The notes: generated by a model not told the origin, from the sequence alone. Shown: positions 52,373-62,692, counted from the first letter of the stretch. The stretch is DNA of 64,000 nucleotides from Litchfieldia alkalitelluris (GCF_002153425.1 NZ_KZ119600.1:1843103-1907102); one strand, 5' to 3'. A program made the numbers and translations.

Positions 52373-52987
52373 ATGAAGGATTCCATTAAGAAATCATTGC
52401 ACTGGAGTATGATCATAGCCGTTATAACCTTAGTGTTGGCGGCTCTTTTTGCTATTATCTCAACAGCAATTTTAAGCGGCGTATCATGGGGAATCGGAAT
52501 GTTTATCGTATTCATTATTGTATTTATTGGTGTAATATTTGATACGGTAGGAGTAGCCGCTACAGCTGCAAATGAAAGACCATTCCATGCGATGGCTGCA
52601 GAAAAACTTCCAGGAGCTAAGCACGCAGTTCAAATAACTAGGAATGCCGATAGATTTGCAAACTTCTGTAATGATGTGATTGGTGATATTGCTGGAGTTA
52701 TTAGTGGAACTGCCTCTGCCTATGTAGTGTTACGACTCGCCATGCAATTTGGGTATGAAGAAGGTTCAAGCTTTCAATTACTTATATCCATACTGTTTAC
52801 AAGTGTTGTAGCTGCCCTAACAGTAGGCGGGAAATCTGTTGGTAAAACTCTAGCAATTCAATACTCTACGCAAATCATCTATCAAGTGGGTAGATTATTT
52901 TATATTTTAGAGGTAAAATTGAATATATCCATTTTTAATGGTAAGAAACGTAAAAAGAACGGTAACAATACTAATAAACGAAAGTGA
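52373..52987 (+). CDS. oapA: OLE-associated protein OapA
   Basis: A 204-residue membrane protein with four segments (SMIIAVITLVLAALFAIIST, GIGMFIVFIIVFIGVIFDTVGVAA, two around 110-170) and a strongly basic tail (NGKKRKKNGNNTNKRK). The central motif FDTVGVAATAANERPFHAMAA is typical of OapA, in an arrangement distantly like Mg transporters. OapA binds OLE RNA and brings it to the membrane. AGATAGGAAACG is a usable ribosome binding site. The gene begins about 90 bases after the estimated OLE 3' end and lies just before dxs. Confidence 0.88.
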   Translation: MKDSIKKSLHWSMIIAVITLVLAALFAIISTAILSGVSWGIGMFIVFIIVFIGVIFDTVGVAATAANERPFHAMAAEKLPGAKHAVQITRNADRFANFCNDVIGDIAGVISGTASAYVVLRLAMQFGYEEGSSFQLLISILFTSVVAALTVGGKSVGKTLAIQYSTQIIYQVGRLFYILEVKLNISIFNGKKRKKNGNNTNKRK

Positions 52988-52996
52988 GGGTTTTTC

Positions 52997-54886
52997 TTGG
53001 ATTTGTCTAGCATTAAAGATCCAACATTTTTAAAGAAATGCAGCAAAACCGAATTGGAAGACCTTGCACAGGAAATTCGCGATTTTTTAATTTCTAAATT
53101 GTCAGTTACAGGTGGACATCTCGGACCCAATTTGGGAGTAGTAGAATTAACTTTAATTCTTCACCAATTATTTGAAAGTCCAAAAGACAAGTTTTTATGG
53201 GATGTTGGACATCAAGCGTATGTTCATAAAATCTTAACTGGCCGTGCAGACCAATTTGATCAACTAAGACAGTATAAAGGCTTATGTGGTTTTCCAAAAC
53301 GTAATGAAAGTGAACACGATGTCTGGGAAACTGGGCATAGCTCCACTAGCTTATCAGCAGCAATGGGTATGGCTACAGCAAGAGATATTAAGGGTACTAA
53401 TGAAAATATAGTAGCCATAATAGGGGACGGTGCTTTAACAGGCGGAATGGCCTTAGAAGCGTTAAACCATATCGGTCATGAACAGAAGGATCTTATTGTT
53501 GTATTAAATGACAATGAGATGTCTATTGCACCAAATGTAGGAGCACTACACAATGTTCTTGGACGTATGCGTACTGCTGGAAGGTACCAAAAAGCAAAAG
53601 ATGAACTTGAAATGTTAATTAAGAAAATCCCAGCCTTTGGTGGTAGGTTAGCGGCTACTGCGGAGAGGGTCAAAGACAGCCTTAAATACTTACTTGTTTC
53701 GGGTATGTTCTTTGAAGAATTAGGTTTTACTTACCTTGGTCCCGTTGATGGACATGATTTGGAGGACCTGAATACGAACTTAATGTATGCAAAGAAAACA
53801 AAGGGTCCTGTTCTAGTCCATGTTTTAACGAAAAAAGGAAAAGGCTATGCACCTGCAGAAAATGATGCGAAAGGTACATGGCATGGTTTAGGGCCATACA
53901 AGATGGAGTCTGGAGAGGTTGTCAAAAAGCCCGGACCACCAGGATATAGTGCTGTAGTGGCAAATACGTTAAGACAGATAGCGAGAGATGATAAAAGGGT
54001 AGTTGCAATAACAGCAGCGATGCCAGGTGGAACGAAACTGGATTTATTCGCAAAAGAGTTTCCAGATCGCATGTTTGATGTTGGAATTGCTGAACAGCAT
54101 GCTACAACGATGGCAGCAGGATTAGCGACACAGGGGCTAAAACCAGTTTTCTCTGTCTATTCTACATTCCTGCAACGTGGCTATGATCAAGTCGTACACG
54201 ATGTCTGTCGACAAAATCTTAATGTCTTTTTCGCTATTGACCGTTCAGGATTAGTTGGTGCTGACGGAGAGACACACCAAGGTGTTTTTGATATTGCATA
54301 CTTAAGACATCTACCTAATATGAAAATATTAATGCCAAAAGATGAGAATGAATTACAGCATATGGTTTATACTGCTGTTCAATATGACGGTGGCCCAATC
54401 GCTGTACGTTATCCTCGTGGTAATGGCTATGGTGTTCAAATGGAAGAAACCTTAAGAGAAATACCTATAGGTAAGTGGGAAGTTCTGCGTCCAGGAGATG
54501 ACTTAACGATCCTAACGTTTGGAACAATGATACCACTTGCAGAGGAAGCAGCTGAAAAATTAGCAAAAGATGGGATACATGTAGAGGTTGTAAACGCTCG
54601 TTCTATCAAGCCTTTAGATGAAGGAATGCTTCAGGAATTAGCAGAGAAGAATCAAAAAATTGTTACTGTGGAAGAAGCAGCGCTTCAAGGTGGATTTGGT
54701 AGTGCAGTGCTAGAGTATTTCCATGATAATGACTATCATCATATGGTAGTTGAGAGAATGGGAATTCCTGATAAGTTTATTGAGCACGGCAGTGTTTCTC
54801 AGCTGTTGGAGGAGATTGGACTTACCTCGGATCAGTTAGTTAAACAAGCGAAAAAAATAGTTCCAAGGAAGAGGCAGCGAGCTTAA
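52997..54886 (+). CDS. dxs: 1-deoxy-D-xylulose-5-phosphate synthase
   Basis: A 629-residue thiamine-diphosphate enzyme that joins pyruvate and glyceraldehyde 3-phosphate, first step of the MEP isoprenoid pathway. Motifs: [14 protein letters not shown], the ThDP motif [15 protein letters not shown]...LNDNEMSI, and the transketolase pyrimidine domain [18 protein letters not shown] 52997 has GAGGG six bases before it. Four bases separate its stop from yqxC. Confidence 0.96.
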   Translation: MDLSSIKDPTFLKKCSKTELEDLAQEIRDFLISKLSVTGGHLGPNLGVVELTLILHQLFESPKDKFLWDVGHQAYVHKILTGRADQFDQLRQYKGLCGFPKRNESEHDVWETGHSSTSLSAAMGMATARDIKGTNENIVAIIGDGALTGGMALEALNHIGHEQKDLIVVLNDNEMSIAPNVGALHNVLGRMRTAGRYQKAKDELEMLIKKIPAFGGRLAATAERVKDSLKYLLVSGMFFEELGFTYLGPVDGHDLEDLNTNLMYAKKTKGPVLVHVLTKKGKGYAPAENDAKGTWHGLGPYKMESGEVVKKPGPPGYSAVVANTLRQIARDDKRVVAITAAMPGGTKLDLFAKEFPDRMFDVGIAEQHATTMAAGLATQGLKPVFSVYSTFLQRGYDQVVHDVCRQNLNVFFAIDRSGLVGADGETHQGVFDIAYLRHLPNMKILMPKDENELQHMVYTAVQYDGGPIAVRYPRGNGYGVQMEETLREIPIGKWEVLRPGDDLTILTFGTMIPLAEEAAEKLAKDGIHVEVVNARSIKPLDEGMLQELAEKNQKIVTVEEAALQGGFGSAVLEYFHDNDYHHMVVERMGIPDKFIEHGSVSQLLEEIGLTSDQLVKQAKKIVPRKRQRA

Positions 54887-54889
54887 CCA

Positions 54890-55702
54890 ATGGAAAAAAA
54901 GCAGCGAATAGATATACTTATCGTAGAAAAAGGACTTATTGAAACAAGGGAAAAAGCAAAGCGATCCATTATGGCGGGTTTAGTCTATGCTGATGGAGAT
55001 AGAGTTGATAAACCGGGTACAAAAGTTAAAGTGGATAGTCATTTAGAGGTGAAGGGTCAAGTTATCCCTTACGTGAGTCGTGGTGGGCTGAAGTTAGCAA
55101 AAGCCATTGTGGTATTTGACATTGACTTAAAAGATTCCATTGTACTTGATATCGGCGCTTCAACAGGTGGCTTTACGGATTGTGCATTACAAGAGGGAGC
55201 GAAATTTGTGTATGCCCTTGATGTAGGCTATAACCAACTTGCTTGGAAGTTAAGACAAGATGAACGGGTTCAAGTAATGGAAAGGACTAATTTCCGCTAC
55301 TCTACCCCTGAAGATTTCCAAAGAGGGTTACCTGATTTTGCTACAATCGATGTTTCCTTTATCTCGTTGAAGCTTATTCTCCCAGTTTTAAAAAAAATAA
55401 TAAAACCTAGAGGAAAAGTCTCCGCTCTTATAAAACCTCAGTTTGAAGCTGGGAAAGAAGAGGTAGGCAAAAAAGGTATTGTTCGTGATCCTAAAGTACA
55501 TGAGTCTGTTTTAAGAAAGATTATAAATTTTTCAGAAGAAACGGGTTATTCAATTATAGGTGTCGTACCATCACCGATACGTGGTGGTGAAGGAAATATT
55601 GAGTTTCTTATGTATATGGAAGACACGGCTGATGCTTCTCCAGGTAAATTCGAATCAGAAAATGATATTACTTCTATTGTGAAGGAAGCTCATTCAGAAT
55701 AG
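54890..55702 (+). CDS. yqxC: TlyA-family rRNA methyltransferase YqxC
   Basis: 270 residues: an N-terminal S4 RNA-binding domain (RIDILIVEKGLIETREKAKR...GLVYADGDRVDKPG) and an FtsJ-like methyltransferase domain (VLDIGASTGGFTDCALQEGA, TIDVSFISLKLILP). Related to TlyA, which 2'-O-methylates rRNA. The gene follows dxs by three bases and ends before a terminator, completing the nusB-to-yqxC series. Confidence 0.94.
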   Translation: MEKKQRIDILIVEKGLIETREKAKRSIMAGLVYADGDRVDKPGTKVKVDSHLEVKGQVIPYVSRGGLKLAKAIVVFDIDLKDSIVLDIGASTGGFTDCALQEGAKFVYALDVGYNQLAWKLRQDERVQVMERTNFRYSTPEDFQRGLPDFATIDVSFISLKLILPVLKKIIKPRGKVSALIKPQFEAGKEEVGKKGIVRDPKVHESVLRKIINFSEETGYSIIGVVPSPIRGGEGNIEFLMYMEDTADASPGKFESENDITSIVKEAHSE

Positions 55703-55707
55703 GGAAT

Positions 55708-55752
55708 TGAGGGTGTTTCAAAGTTTATGCTTTGAGATACTCTTTTTTTATT
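55708..55752 (+). terminator. terminator after yqxC
   Basis: GAGGGTGTTTCAAAG / CTTTGAGATACTC imperfect stem (55709-55742) with T7. Confidence 0.82.
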
Positions 55753-55933
55753 TTGGCTCAGTTAAACTTAGATGTAGATTTTTTGTAACAGGTACTCGCT
55801 TTCACGCAAGGTACAAATACCACATCTGCTCATTCTTTACGTGATGAGTAGTGAAGAGAATTAAGTCAATAATTGTATAAATATGAAAAATCGTTTATTA
55901 TCGTAATAGAAGGAAAGATACGGAGGAGTTTAT

Positions 55934-56383
55934 ATGAATAAAGGGCAGAGACATATTAAGATACGAGAAATTATTACTAATAATGAGGTAGAAACACAAG
56001 ATGACTTAGTTGATCACCTGCGTAGCTTAGGGTTCAATGTTACACAAGCAACTGTTAGTCGAGACATAAAAGAACTCCATTTAGTTAAAGTTCCAATGAT
56101 GGATGGAAGATATAAATACAGCCTACCAGCAGACCAGCGTTTTAACCCATTACAAAAATTGAAAAGATCCCTTATGGACTGTTTTGTTTCCATTGATCAT
56201 ACAAGTAACTTAATTGTAATGAAGACGATGCCTGGTAACGCAAATGCAGTTGGAGCATTAATTGATAATTTAGATTGGAATGAAGTGATGGGGACAATAT
56301 GTGGGGATGATACGATCCTTATTATTTGTCGTGAGCAAAATCAAACGGAAGAAATTGCGGAACGCTTCTTAGAGATGCTGTAA
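55934..56383 (+). CDS. argR: arginine repressor ArgR/AhrC
   Basis: A 149-residue arginine-responsive regulator. The N-terminal winged helix has [21 protein letters not shown] and [19 protein letters not shown]; the C-terminal hexamer/arginine domain has [18 protein letters not shown] and [23 protein letters not shown] precedes ATG 55934. Its place before recN and spo0A is as in B. subtilis, where the protein is called AhrC. Confidence 0.96.
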   Translation: MNKGQRHIKIREIITNNEVETQDDLVDHLRSLGFNVTQATVSRDIKELHLVKVPMMDGRYKYSLPADQRFNPLQKLKRSLMDCFVSIDHTSNLIVMKTMPGNANAVGALIDNLDWNEVMGTICGDDTILIICREQNQTEEIAERFLEML

Positions 56384-56420
56384 AAAGTACTACTAATTAG
56401 AACAAAGGGTGTGAAGACCA

Positions 56421-58151
56421 TTGTTAATGGAACTTTCAATCCGTAACTTTGCAATTATTGATCACATTACGATATCTTTTGATGAAGGGTTAACAGTATT
56501 AACAGGTGAAACAGGAGCGGGGAAGTCAATTATTATTGATGCGATTGGTCAATTAATTGGTGGTAGAGGTTCTGTTGATTTTGTTAGGCATGGCTCTAAA
56601 CGTGCAGAAATTGAAGGAATATTTTCAATTAGTCGTACACACGAGATAAATCAGCTCTTTCATGATTTAGGTGTGGAAAAAGACGAAGAGGATACGGTCC
56701 TTCTTAAAAGAGAAATTACTAAACAAGGAAAAAGTATCTGTAGAATAAATGGGAAATTAGTGACCCTTGCTACGTTACGTCAAATAGGTCAAATGATGGT
56801 TGATATTCATGGACAACATGAACATCAGCAATTGTTACAGGGAGACAAGCATATTTTCATGTTGGATCGCTTTGCAGGCGAAGAGGTTGAATCAGCAAAA
56901 AAAGAATATCAAGTACTGTACGAATCTTTTATAAAAAAGCGTGATAAATTAAAACAATTAACGGAAAATGAACAAGACATCATTCAGCGCTTGGACTTAA
57001 TCCAGTACCAATTTAATGAAATAGAGCAGGCAAAATTAGATCCAGGTGAAGATAAAGAGCTATTAGAAGAAAAAAAGAAGTTAGATCATGGAGAAGACTT
57101 ATACAAGACAGTTCTCAATACATATCAAGCACTATATGGAGAGAACCGAGGTTTAGAGTGGACAATGGTAGCCATGAATCAAATCGAAGAAGCAGCAGCT
57201 GTTGATGAGAATTTGACACCGTATAAGGAAACGATAACAAATTGTTATTACTTGTTAGAGGAAGTAGCATTTTCTTTAAGAGACTATTATGAAAATATTG
57301 AGTTTGATCCGGAGAGAATTGAGCAGATTAATTATAGGTTAAGTGAAATTAATCAATTGAAACGAAAATATGGTGGATCAGTGAATGAGATCTTGGAGCG
57401 CTCCTCTAAATTAGAAGAGGAAATTGATACATTGAAAAACCGAGATGAGCGTCTAAATCAATGGGTGAAGGAATTAGAAGGGATTGCCAAAGATTTGCTT
57501 ATTGAAGGAAGTCATCTTACGGAACTCCGCAAAAAAGAAGCAAATCGCTTAAAAGAGGAAATTCAAAAAGAATTGCAAAGTCTTTATATGAAGGATACGG
57601 AGTTTGAAGTTAACTTCGATATGAAATCAATTGATATAGATGATTTAACAAATGTGAATAAACGCTTGAATATAAACCAACAAGGCATGCATGACGTTTC
57701 CTTTATGGTTGCAACGAATAAAGGAGAACCATTGAAGCCTTTAGCAAAAATTGCTTCAGGTGGAGAAATATCCAGAATGATTTTAGCTCTTAAAACCATT
57801 TTTTCAGATCATGAAGGAGTTATGTCCTTAATATTTGATGAAGTGGATACAGGTGTTAGTGGTCGAGTCGCACAAAGAATTGCTGAAAAGATACATTATA
57901 TTTCAGTGGGTTCTCAAGTATTGTGTATTACTCATTTACCACAAGTAGCGGCAATGGCAGATACACATTTATTTATTTCAAAAGGACAAGCAGAGGACCG
58001 TGTAACAACAGCTGTCCATGCCCTAGAGCAAGATGAGAAAATAGAAGAAATAAGCAGAATGATCTCAGGTGTTGAAGTAACAGAACTAACTAGACAGCAT
58101 GCCAAGGAATTGTTAGAACAAGCTAAAAAAATGAAAGAAATCAATGTATAA
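56421..58151 (+). CDS. recN: DNA repair protein RecN
   Basis: A 576-residue SMC-like ATPase acting early in double-strand break repair. Walker A is TVLTGETGAGKSIIIDAI near the N-terminus, the middle is coiled coil (about 150-370), and the C-terminal half has the ABC signature KIASGGEISRMILALK and Walker B SLIFDEVDTGVSGRVA. TTG 56421 follows AAAGGGTGTG; ATG 56427 is further away. Exactly the B. subtilis length. Confidence 0.96.
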   Translation: MLMELSIRNFAIIDHITISFDEGLTVLTGETGAGKSIIIDAIGQLIGGRGSVDFVRHGSKRAEIEGIFSISRTHEINQLFHDLGVEKDEEDTVLLKREITKQGKSICRINGKLVTLATLRQIGQMMVDIHGQHEHQQLLQGDKHIFMLDRFAGEEVESAKKEYQVLYESFIKKRDKLKQLTENEQDIIQRLDLIQYQFNEIEQAKLDPGEDKELLEEKKKLDHGEDLYKTVLNTYQALYGENRGLEWTMVAMNQIEEAAAVDENLTPYKETITNCYYLLEEVAFSLRDYYENIEFDPERIEQINYRLSEINQLKRKYGGSVNEILERSSKLEEEIDTLKNRDERLNQWVKELEGIAKDLLIEGSHLTELRKKEANRLKEEIQKELQSLYMKDTEFEVNFDMKSIDIDDLTNVNKRLNINQQGMHDVSFMVATNKGEPLKPLAKIASGGEISRMILALKTIFSDHEGVMSLIFDEVDTGVSGRVAQRIAEKIHYISVGSQVLCITHLPQVAAMADTHLFISKGQAEDRVTTAVHALEQDEKIEEISRMISGVEVTELTRQHAKELLEQAKKMKEINV

Positions 58152-58186
58152 GAAAAGCTAACCAAATTAGGTTAGCTTTTTTCTGT
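58152..58186 (+). terminator. terminator after recN
   Basis: AAAGCTAACC / GGTTAGCTTT stem with a six-base loop and T6. Confidence 0.93.
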
Positions 58187-58275
58187 TCTTGTTGTTATAA
58201 ATGACGTCGTTCAAGGCAAAATTAGTAATACAGCCATGGTGGAGGTGTAGGTTAGAAGCGAGGAGAGTGAAGAGG

Positions 58276-59559
58276 TTGAAAAATAATATCGTACGAAAGA
58301 GTATTGGTGCAATTCTCCTTGTAATACTGTTCTCCGCTGCTTTTTATCCTCCAATTCAACAATTTGTTCAAATGCCAAATCATCTAGTGGTATTTGAAGG
58401 TCAAGAGTATGATGTCCCAACAGCACTACCTGCAATCGCATCAGATGATTCAATTGAAATTAGTGAAGAAGCTGATGGAAAAAGAACGATTAAAGGAATT
58501 CATTCTCAATCTGAGAATACTGCCGTTTCATTTGGCGTAGGTAAATTTCCCCTTAGGTCAATGGATGTAACTGTTTTACCTGAAAAAAAGGTTATACCTG
58601 GTGGACAATCCATTGGAGTAAGGGTACAAACGGAAGGTGTGCTTGTAGTTGGACATCACTTGATTGAAACATCAGATGGTAATGTGTCTCCAGGAGAAGA
58701 TGCTGGTATTAAAGTTGGGGATATGATTACAAAGATGGATGGGGTCAAAATTGAGGAGATGACGGATATTAATCCTGTTGTACAGGAATTTGGAGAAGCG
58801 GGTGAGCCGATTAAAGTGGAAATAAAAAGGGATGGAGAAATACAAGAGACAGAATTATCTCCAGTGAAAGGTAAAGGGGATAACTCATTCCGCTTAGGTT
58901 TATATATCCGAGACTCAGCAGCAGGTGTGGGAACAATGACATTTTATGATCCAGAAACAAAAAATTATGGAGCATTAGGACATGTAATTTCTGATATGGA
59001 TACCCGAAAACCAATAGAAGTGGAATCTGGACAGATCGTTAGTTCAAATGTCACTTCCATCGAAAAAGGGATGACTGGTGAACCTGGAGAAAAATTAGCT
59101 AGATTTTCTAATGACCGAAAAGTTTTAGGAGATATATTTAAAAACAGTTCATTTGGGATATTTGGGACATTGCATGAAGATATAGATAACGGTTTAATGA
59201 ATGAACCGATGGAAATTGGTCTTTCTCATCAAGTGGAGGAAGGACCAGCAGAAATTTTAACAGTGGTAGATGGTGACAAAGTAAAGCGTTTCGATATTGA
59301 AGTTGTGAGTAGTACTGAACAAAAATTTCCAGCTACAAAAGGGATGGTAATAAAGGTTACTGATGAAGAGCTGATCGAAGCGACCGGTGGTATCGTTCAA
59401 GGTATGAGTGGAAGTCCAATCATACAGAATGACCGAATAATAGGTGCAGTAACACATGTTTTTGTAAATGATCCGACAAGTGGATATGGCTGCCACATTG
59501 AATGGATGTTACAGGAAGCAGACATTGATATATATGGTAAGGAAGAAAAGGCGAGTTAA
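58276..59559 (+). CDS. spoIVB: SpoIVB serine peptidase
   Basis: 427 residues with an N-terminal membrane anchor ([19 protein letters not shown]), a PDZ domain (about 110-200: [28 protein letters not shown]) and an S55 peptidase domain. The catalytic His lies in [12 protein letters not shown] and the Ser in [13 protein letters not shown]. Secreted by the forespore, SpoIVB triggers pro-SigK processing by SpoIVFB. The frame is open to ATG 58201, but TTG 58276 has AGGAGAG ten bases before it and gives the usual length (B. subtilis 426). Confidence 0.93.
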   Translation: MKNNIVRKSIGAILLVILFSAAFYPPIQQFVQMPNHLVVFEGQEYDVPTALPAIASDDSIEISEEADGKRTIKGIHSQSENTAVSFGVGKFPLRSMDVTVLPEKKVIPGGQSIGVRVQTEGVLVVGHHLIETSDGNVSPGEDAGIKVGDMITKMDGVKIEEMTDINPVVQEFGEAGEPIKVEIKRDGEIQETELSPVKGKGDNSFRLGLYIRDSAAGVGTMTFYDPETKNYGALGHVISDMDTRKPIEVESGQIVSSNVTSIEKGMTGEPGEKLARFSNDRKVLGDIFKNSSFGIFGTLHEDIDNGLMNEPMEIGLSHQVEEGPAEILTVVDGDKVKRFDIEVVSSTEQKFPATKGMVIKVTDEELIEATGGIVQGMSGSPIIQNDRIIGAVTHVFVNDPTSGYGCHIEWMLQEADIDIYGKEEKAS

Positions 59560-59599
59560 CACTCGTCTTTTTTGTGTTATACTTACGATATAAAGATTT

Positions 59600-59741
59600 T
59601 TCGACAAAAGTGTAATTTGCGTGTGGTTAATTATCGAAAGTGGTCGAAAACAGGAGTAAAATCTAATAAATCAAAGAAAACATAAGTTTTTTTAGAAAAA
59701 ATTAAAAAATTAAAAGGAATTCACTCTTAACTGTCGAATTA
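59600..59741 (+). promoter_or_regulatory. spo0A promoter region with SigH-type promoter and 0A boxes
   Basis: AAAGGAATT (59713-59721), 11 bases, GTCGAATTA (59733-59741) fits the SigH consensus RnAGGAwWW-N11-12-RnnGAATww at every defined position. The -10 overlaps a perfect 0A box TGTCGAA (59732-59738). A reverse 0A box TTCGACA lies at 59600-59606 and a near match GGTCGAA at 59643-59648. This matches the sporulation promoter (Ps) and Spo0A feedback known in B. subtilis. Confidence 0.75.
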
Positions 59742-59783
59742 GTGAAAGACGATAAATAAACAAAGGATTGGGAGGAACTATTT

Positions 59784-60575
59784 GTGGAAAACGTAAGAGT
59801 ATGTATTGCAGACGATAATCGCGAATTAGTTATGTTATTAGAGGATTATATTAATTCTCAGGCTGATATGGAGGTAGTTGGAAAATCCTATAATGGTCAG
59901 GAGTGCCTTCAATTAGTTGAGGACCATGAGCCTGATGTACTTATACTTGATATTATTATGCCGCATTTGGACGGATTGGCAGTTCTTGAAAAGTTAAATG
60001 AAAGACAGTTAGTTAAGCGACCAAATATTATTATGTTAACGGCATTTGGACAGGAAGATGTAACAAAAAAAGCTGTTGACTTAGGGGCTTCTTATTATGT
60101 ATTAAAGCCATTCGATATGGACACTTTAATGAACAAAATAAGAGATGTAAGTGGAAATGCAACTTCTTATGTGAAGGCACCACCATCTGCAAATTCATCT
60201 GTAAAAAAAGAAAACAAACCTTTAAATTTAGATGCGAGCATTACAAGTATTATTCATGAAATTGGTGTTCCCGCACATATTAAGGGGTATATGTATTTAA
60301 GAGAAGCAATTACAATGGTTTATAATGATATTGAACTTTTAGGATCCATTACGAAAGTATTGTATCCAGATATTGCGAAAAAGTATAATACGACGGCAAG
60401 CCGTGTAGAACGTGCAATTCGACATGCAATTGAAGTTGCTTGGAGTCGCGGCAATATAGAGTCCATTTCTAAAATGTTCGGTTATACTGTAAGTGTAACA
60501 AAGGCAAAACCTACTAATTCGGAATTTATTGCGATGGTTGCTGATAAACTGCGCATTGAACATAAAGTAAGTTAA
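59784..60575 (+). CDS. spo0A: master sporulation response regulator Spo0A
   Basis: 263 residues. The receiver domain (1-125) has the acidic pocket Asp10-Asp11, the phosphorylated Asp56 in [12 protein letters not shown], Thr in MLTAFG and Lys in VLKPFD. The DNA-binding domain (about 150-263) contains the 0A-box helix-turn-helix ([20 protein letters not shown]) and the sigma-contact region. GTG 59784 has GGGAGG upstream. Phosphorylated Spo0A binds TGTCGAA boxes; see the array at 43.5 kb. Confidence 0.97.
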   Translation: MENVRVCIADDNRELVMLLEDYINSQADMEVVGKSYNGQECLQLVEDHEPDVLILDIIMPHLDGLAVLEKLNERQLVKRPNIIMLTAFGQEDVTKKAVDLGASYYVLKPFDMDTLMNKIRDVSGNATSYVKAPPSANSSVKKENKPLNLDASITSIIHEIGVPAHIKGYMYLREAITMVYNDIELLGSITKVLYPDIAKKYNTTASRVERAIRHAIEVAWSRGNIESISKMFGYTVSVTKAKPTNSEFIAMVADKLRIEHKVS

Positions 60576-60700
60576 GACCAGTAGTACCAAGGGTTAAAGG
60601 GTGATGTAAAAAATAGGAAAGGTGACACTAGTTACCAATAAACTTCTTTTTTACATGATTTTATACCAACTAATATCTCATTTTAAAACAATTATTAATA

Positions 60701-60751
60701 AGCCTTCTATTTATTGGATTTTGGATAAATCTAATGGATAGGAGGCTTTTC
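60701..60751 (+). terminator. terminator-like hairpin that buries the integrase ribosome binding site
   Basis: AGCCTTCTAT (60701-60710) pairs with ATAGGAGGCT (60738-60747), with inner TTGGATT / AATCTAA, followed by TTTT. The descending arm contains AGGAGG, the ribosome binding site of the downstream recombinase gene. Confidence 0.7.
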
Positions 60752-60753
60752 TA

Positions 60754-61725
60754 TTGTCACGAGAAATGGATTTAATGTTGGATAGTTTTTTACTCTATTG
60801 TGATTCCAAAAATTTATCACGAAAAACACTAGCCAGTTATCAGCAGACTTTGCAACTATTTCTTTTGTACCTGAAGAATGAACACAACTTGGATGATTTA
60901 TCTAGGGTCAAGACAGCTCACCTACGAGCCTATATTAAGTTTTTACGTGAGCGTGGAAAGTATAGCGTAACAGCTAACAAAACTTCTGAGAAACGAAATT
61001 TCCCTTCTCACAGAGGGGATTATAAAAAGGAATTGTCACAAACAACGATTGCTAATTACGTTAGAAATCTGAAGGTGTTCTTCACCTTCTTGCATACGGA
61101 GGGGGATATTCCCACTAATCCAACAAAGCAAATTGAGAATATCAAGGTAAAAAGGAAACCTAAGCAATTATTAAGTAAAGATGATTTAAAATCCGTATTA
61201 AGTACGTTTGATATTTCTGTTTTTCACCAATACAGGTCATACATTCAAGTTAAACTTTGCCTTGATACTGGTTGTCGTGCGAGTGAAATCTGTGGATTAC
61301 TTCCGCAGGATGTGGATCTAAAAACAAACACGATTCGAGTTGATGGTAAAGGTGGGAAAGAACGTTTCGTATACTTCTCTTTCAAAATGAGACAAGAGTT
61401 AAAACGATGGATGCAATATAGAGACAGGTTTAGTGAATCAGAATATTTATTTCCAACAATAAGAGGTACTAAATTAGATATTCGTAATTTTGAGCGTACT
61501 GTTAAAATGGCTGGAAAAAAGGTAGGAGTGGATTTACACGTCCATCAATTACGCAATACCTTTGCAAAGTATTATTTGCTTAATGGAGGCGATTTTGCGA
61601 CTTTGAGCAAAATTCTTGGTCACTCTAGTGTGGAAGTTACCATGAAAGCCTATTTAGACTTTAGTGATCAAGAGATAGGTAGGAAGTATCATAAGCATAG
61701 TCCAATAACTGGATTAGATTTATAA
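60754..61725 (+). CDS. tyrosine recombinase/integrase
   Basis: A 323-residue site-specific recombinase of the phage integrase/XerC type. The core-binding domain (about 1-110) includes LSRKTLASYQQTLQLFLLYL. The catalytic domain contains Arg in DTGCRASEICGL, Lys in GKGGKERFVYF, HQLRNTF (His-x-x-Arg), His in LGHSSVEVT and the nucleophile Tyr in MKAYLDFS, so all catalytic residues are present. TTG 60754 follows AGGAGG by eight bases. It lies directly after spo0A, not in the B. subtilis block, and begins the accessory region. Probably the integrase of a plasmid- or element-derived island. Confidence 0.9.
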   Translation: MSREMDLMLDSFLLYCDSKNLSRKTLASYQQTLQLFLLYLKNEHNLDDLSRVKTAHLRAYIKFLRERGKYSVTANKTSEKRNFPSHRGDYKKELSQTTIANYVRNLKVFFTFLHTEGDIPTNPTKQIENIKVKRKPKQLLSKDDLKSVLSTFDISVFHQYRSYIQVKLCLDTGCRASEICGLLPQDVDLKTNTIRVDGKGGKERFVYFSFKMRQELKRWMQYRDRFSESEYLFPTIRGTKLDIRNFERTVKMAGKKVGVDLHVHQLRNTFAKYYLLNGGDFATLSKILGHSSVEVTMKAYLDFSDQEIGRKYHKHSPITGLDL

Positions 61726-61739
61726 AACAAAATAAAATG

Positions 61740-61792
61740 GCCCGATAGGAATTGCCGTTCCTAACGAGCCTGTGTTTGCTGAGTAGCAAACC
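61740..61792 (+). other. two consecutive strong hairpins between integrase and rep-like gene
   Basis: First GGCCCGATAGGAA / TTCCTAACGAGCC (61740-61771, loop TTGCCG), then GTTTGC / GCAAAC (61774-61791, loop TGAGTA). No T-run follows, so they are not ordinary terminators. They could be a leader RNA structure, an origin or recombination-related element. Confidence 0.55.
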
Positions 61793-61883
61793 CTACTAAT
61801 CATGTATCCTAATTATATCATGTTCCATAATTTAGGACAAGGGTTAATCCTGCTCTCAGCATATTAGAGGAGGATAATTTGTT

Positions 61884-62678
61884 ATGCAATCAGAACAATT
61901 GCGTTATTACGATGATTACATTCATTATCAATCGTTTGATGACATTGAACAATTAAATGAGGCAGTCCGCCTTTCTTGTTATTACTACGCAGATCAATTA
62001 GGGAAATCACCAGTAGTAGTACTTAAATTACTCTCACGCTTCTCCTGTGTCATTCCAGGTGTAAGTTGGATGAAAGTATCTACTATAGCAAAGCATATCG
62101 ATAAGAGCGAAAAGACGGTTAGACGTGCTTTAAAGACATTGGATGATTTAGGTATCATTAAACGGATTCCTACTGTCAGAAAGCAAGGTGGACGAGGTTA
62201 CGATATTTGCATTATACAAGATGTCCAGTCGCTAATGTCTAGTCGTACAAACCGTGGAAGTCTAACAGAGAGTAAGGTGGAAAAGGGAGAAAAGCAAATA
62301 GAAACATTAACATCTAATAACCAAAGAACTTACGTAAGAGAACCGAAATTAAATGAATTAGATGCTTCTTTTATACCTAATTCTTATTGTCCAGAAGAGT
62401 TTGTTACAGTAGCTAAACCTTTTATGAATGCTAAAACTATATCTGATTTATGGAAACGTGTAGAGATTGCATCACATAATTGCAAAATCACAGATGTAAA
62501 TGTAATAATCCCACAAATCATAAAGCAGTTTAAAGGTACAGTTTTCATCATGAAAAATAATCCAAACAAAATCAAGTGTCTGTATGCATATTGGTACGTT
62601 AGTATAGTGCAAATAATGCTCCAGTATCAACGTGAACAATACTTCCAAAATAAACAATACAACTGGCTCACAGCCTAA
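61884..62678 (+). CDS. winged-helix DNA-binding protein, plasmid replication-initiator-like
   Basis: 264 residues. The centre (about 60-115) is a helix-turn-helix with WMKVSTIAKHIDKSEKTVRRALKTLDDLGIIKRIPT and a wing GGRGYDICII. The N- and C-terminal parts are of no firm family. The pattern resembles winged-helix proteins found on Bacillus plasmids and integrated elements beside replication genes; a replication or element-control role is an inference. AGGAGGATAATTTG precedes ATG 61884. It leads a short run of small genes. Confidence 0.75.
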   Translation: MQSEQLRYYDDYIHYQSFDDIEQLNEAVRLSCYYYADQLGKSPVVVLKLLSRFSCVIPGVSWMKVSTIAKHIDKSEKTVRRALKTLDDLGIIKRIPTVRKQGGRGYDICIIQDVQSLMSSRTNRGSLTESKVEKGEKQIETLTSNNQRTYVREPKLNELDASFIPNSYCPEEFVTVAKPFMNAKTISDLWKRVEIASHNCKITDVNVIIPQIIKQFKGTVFIMKNNPNKIKCLYAYWYVSIVQIMLQYQREQYFQNKQYNWLTA

Positions 62679-62692
62679 AAAGGAGGTGTATC

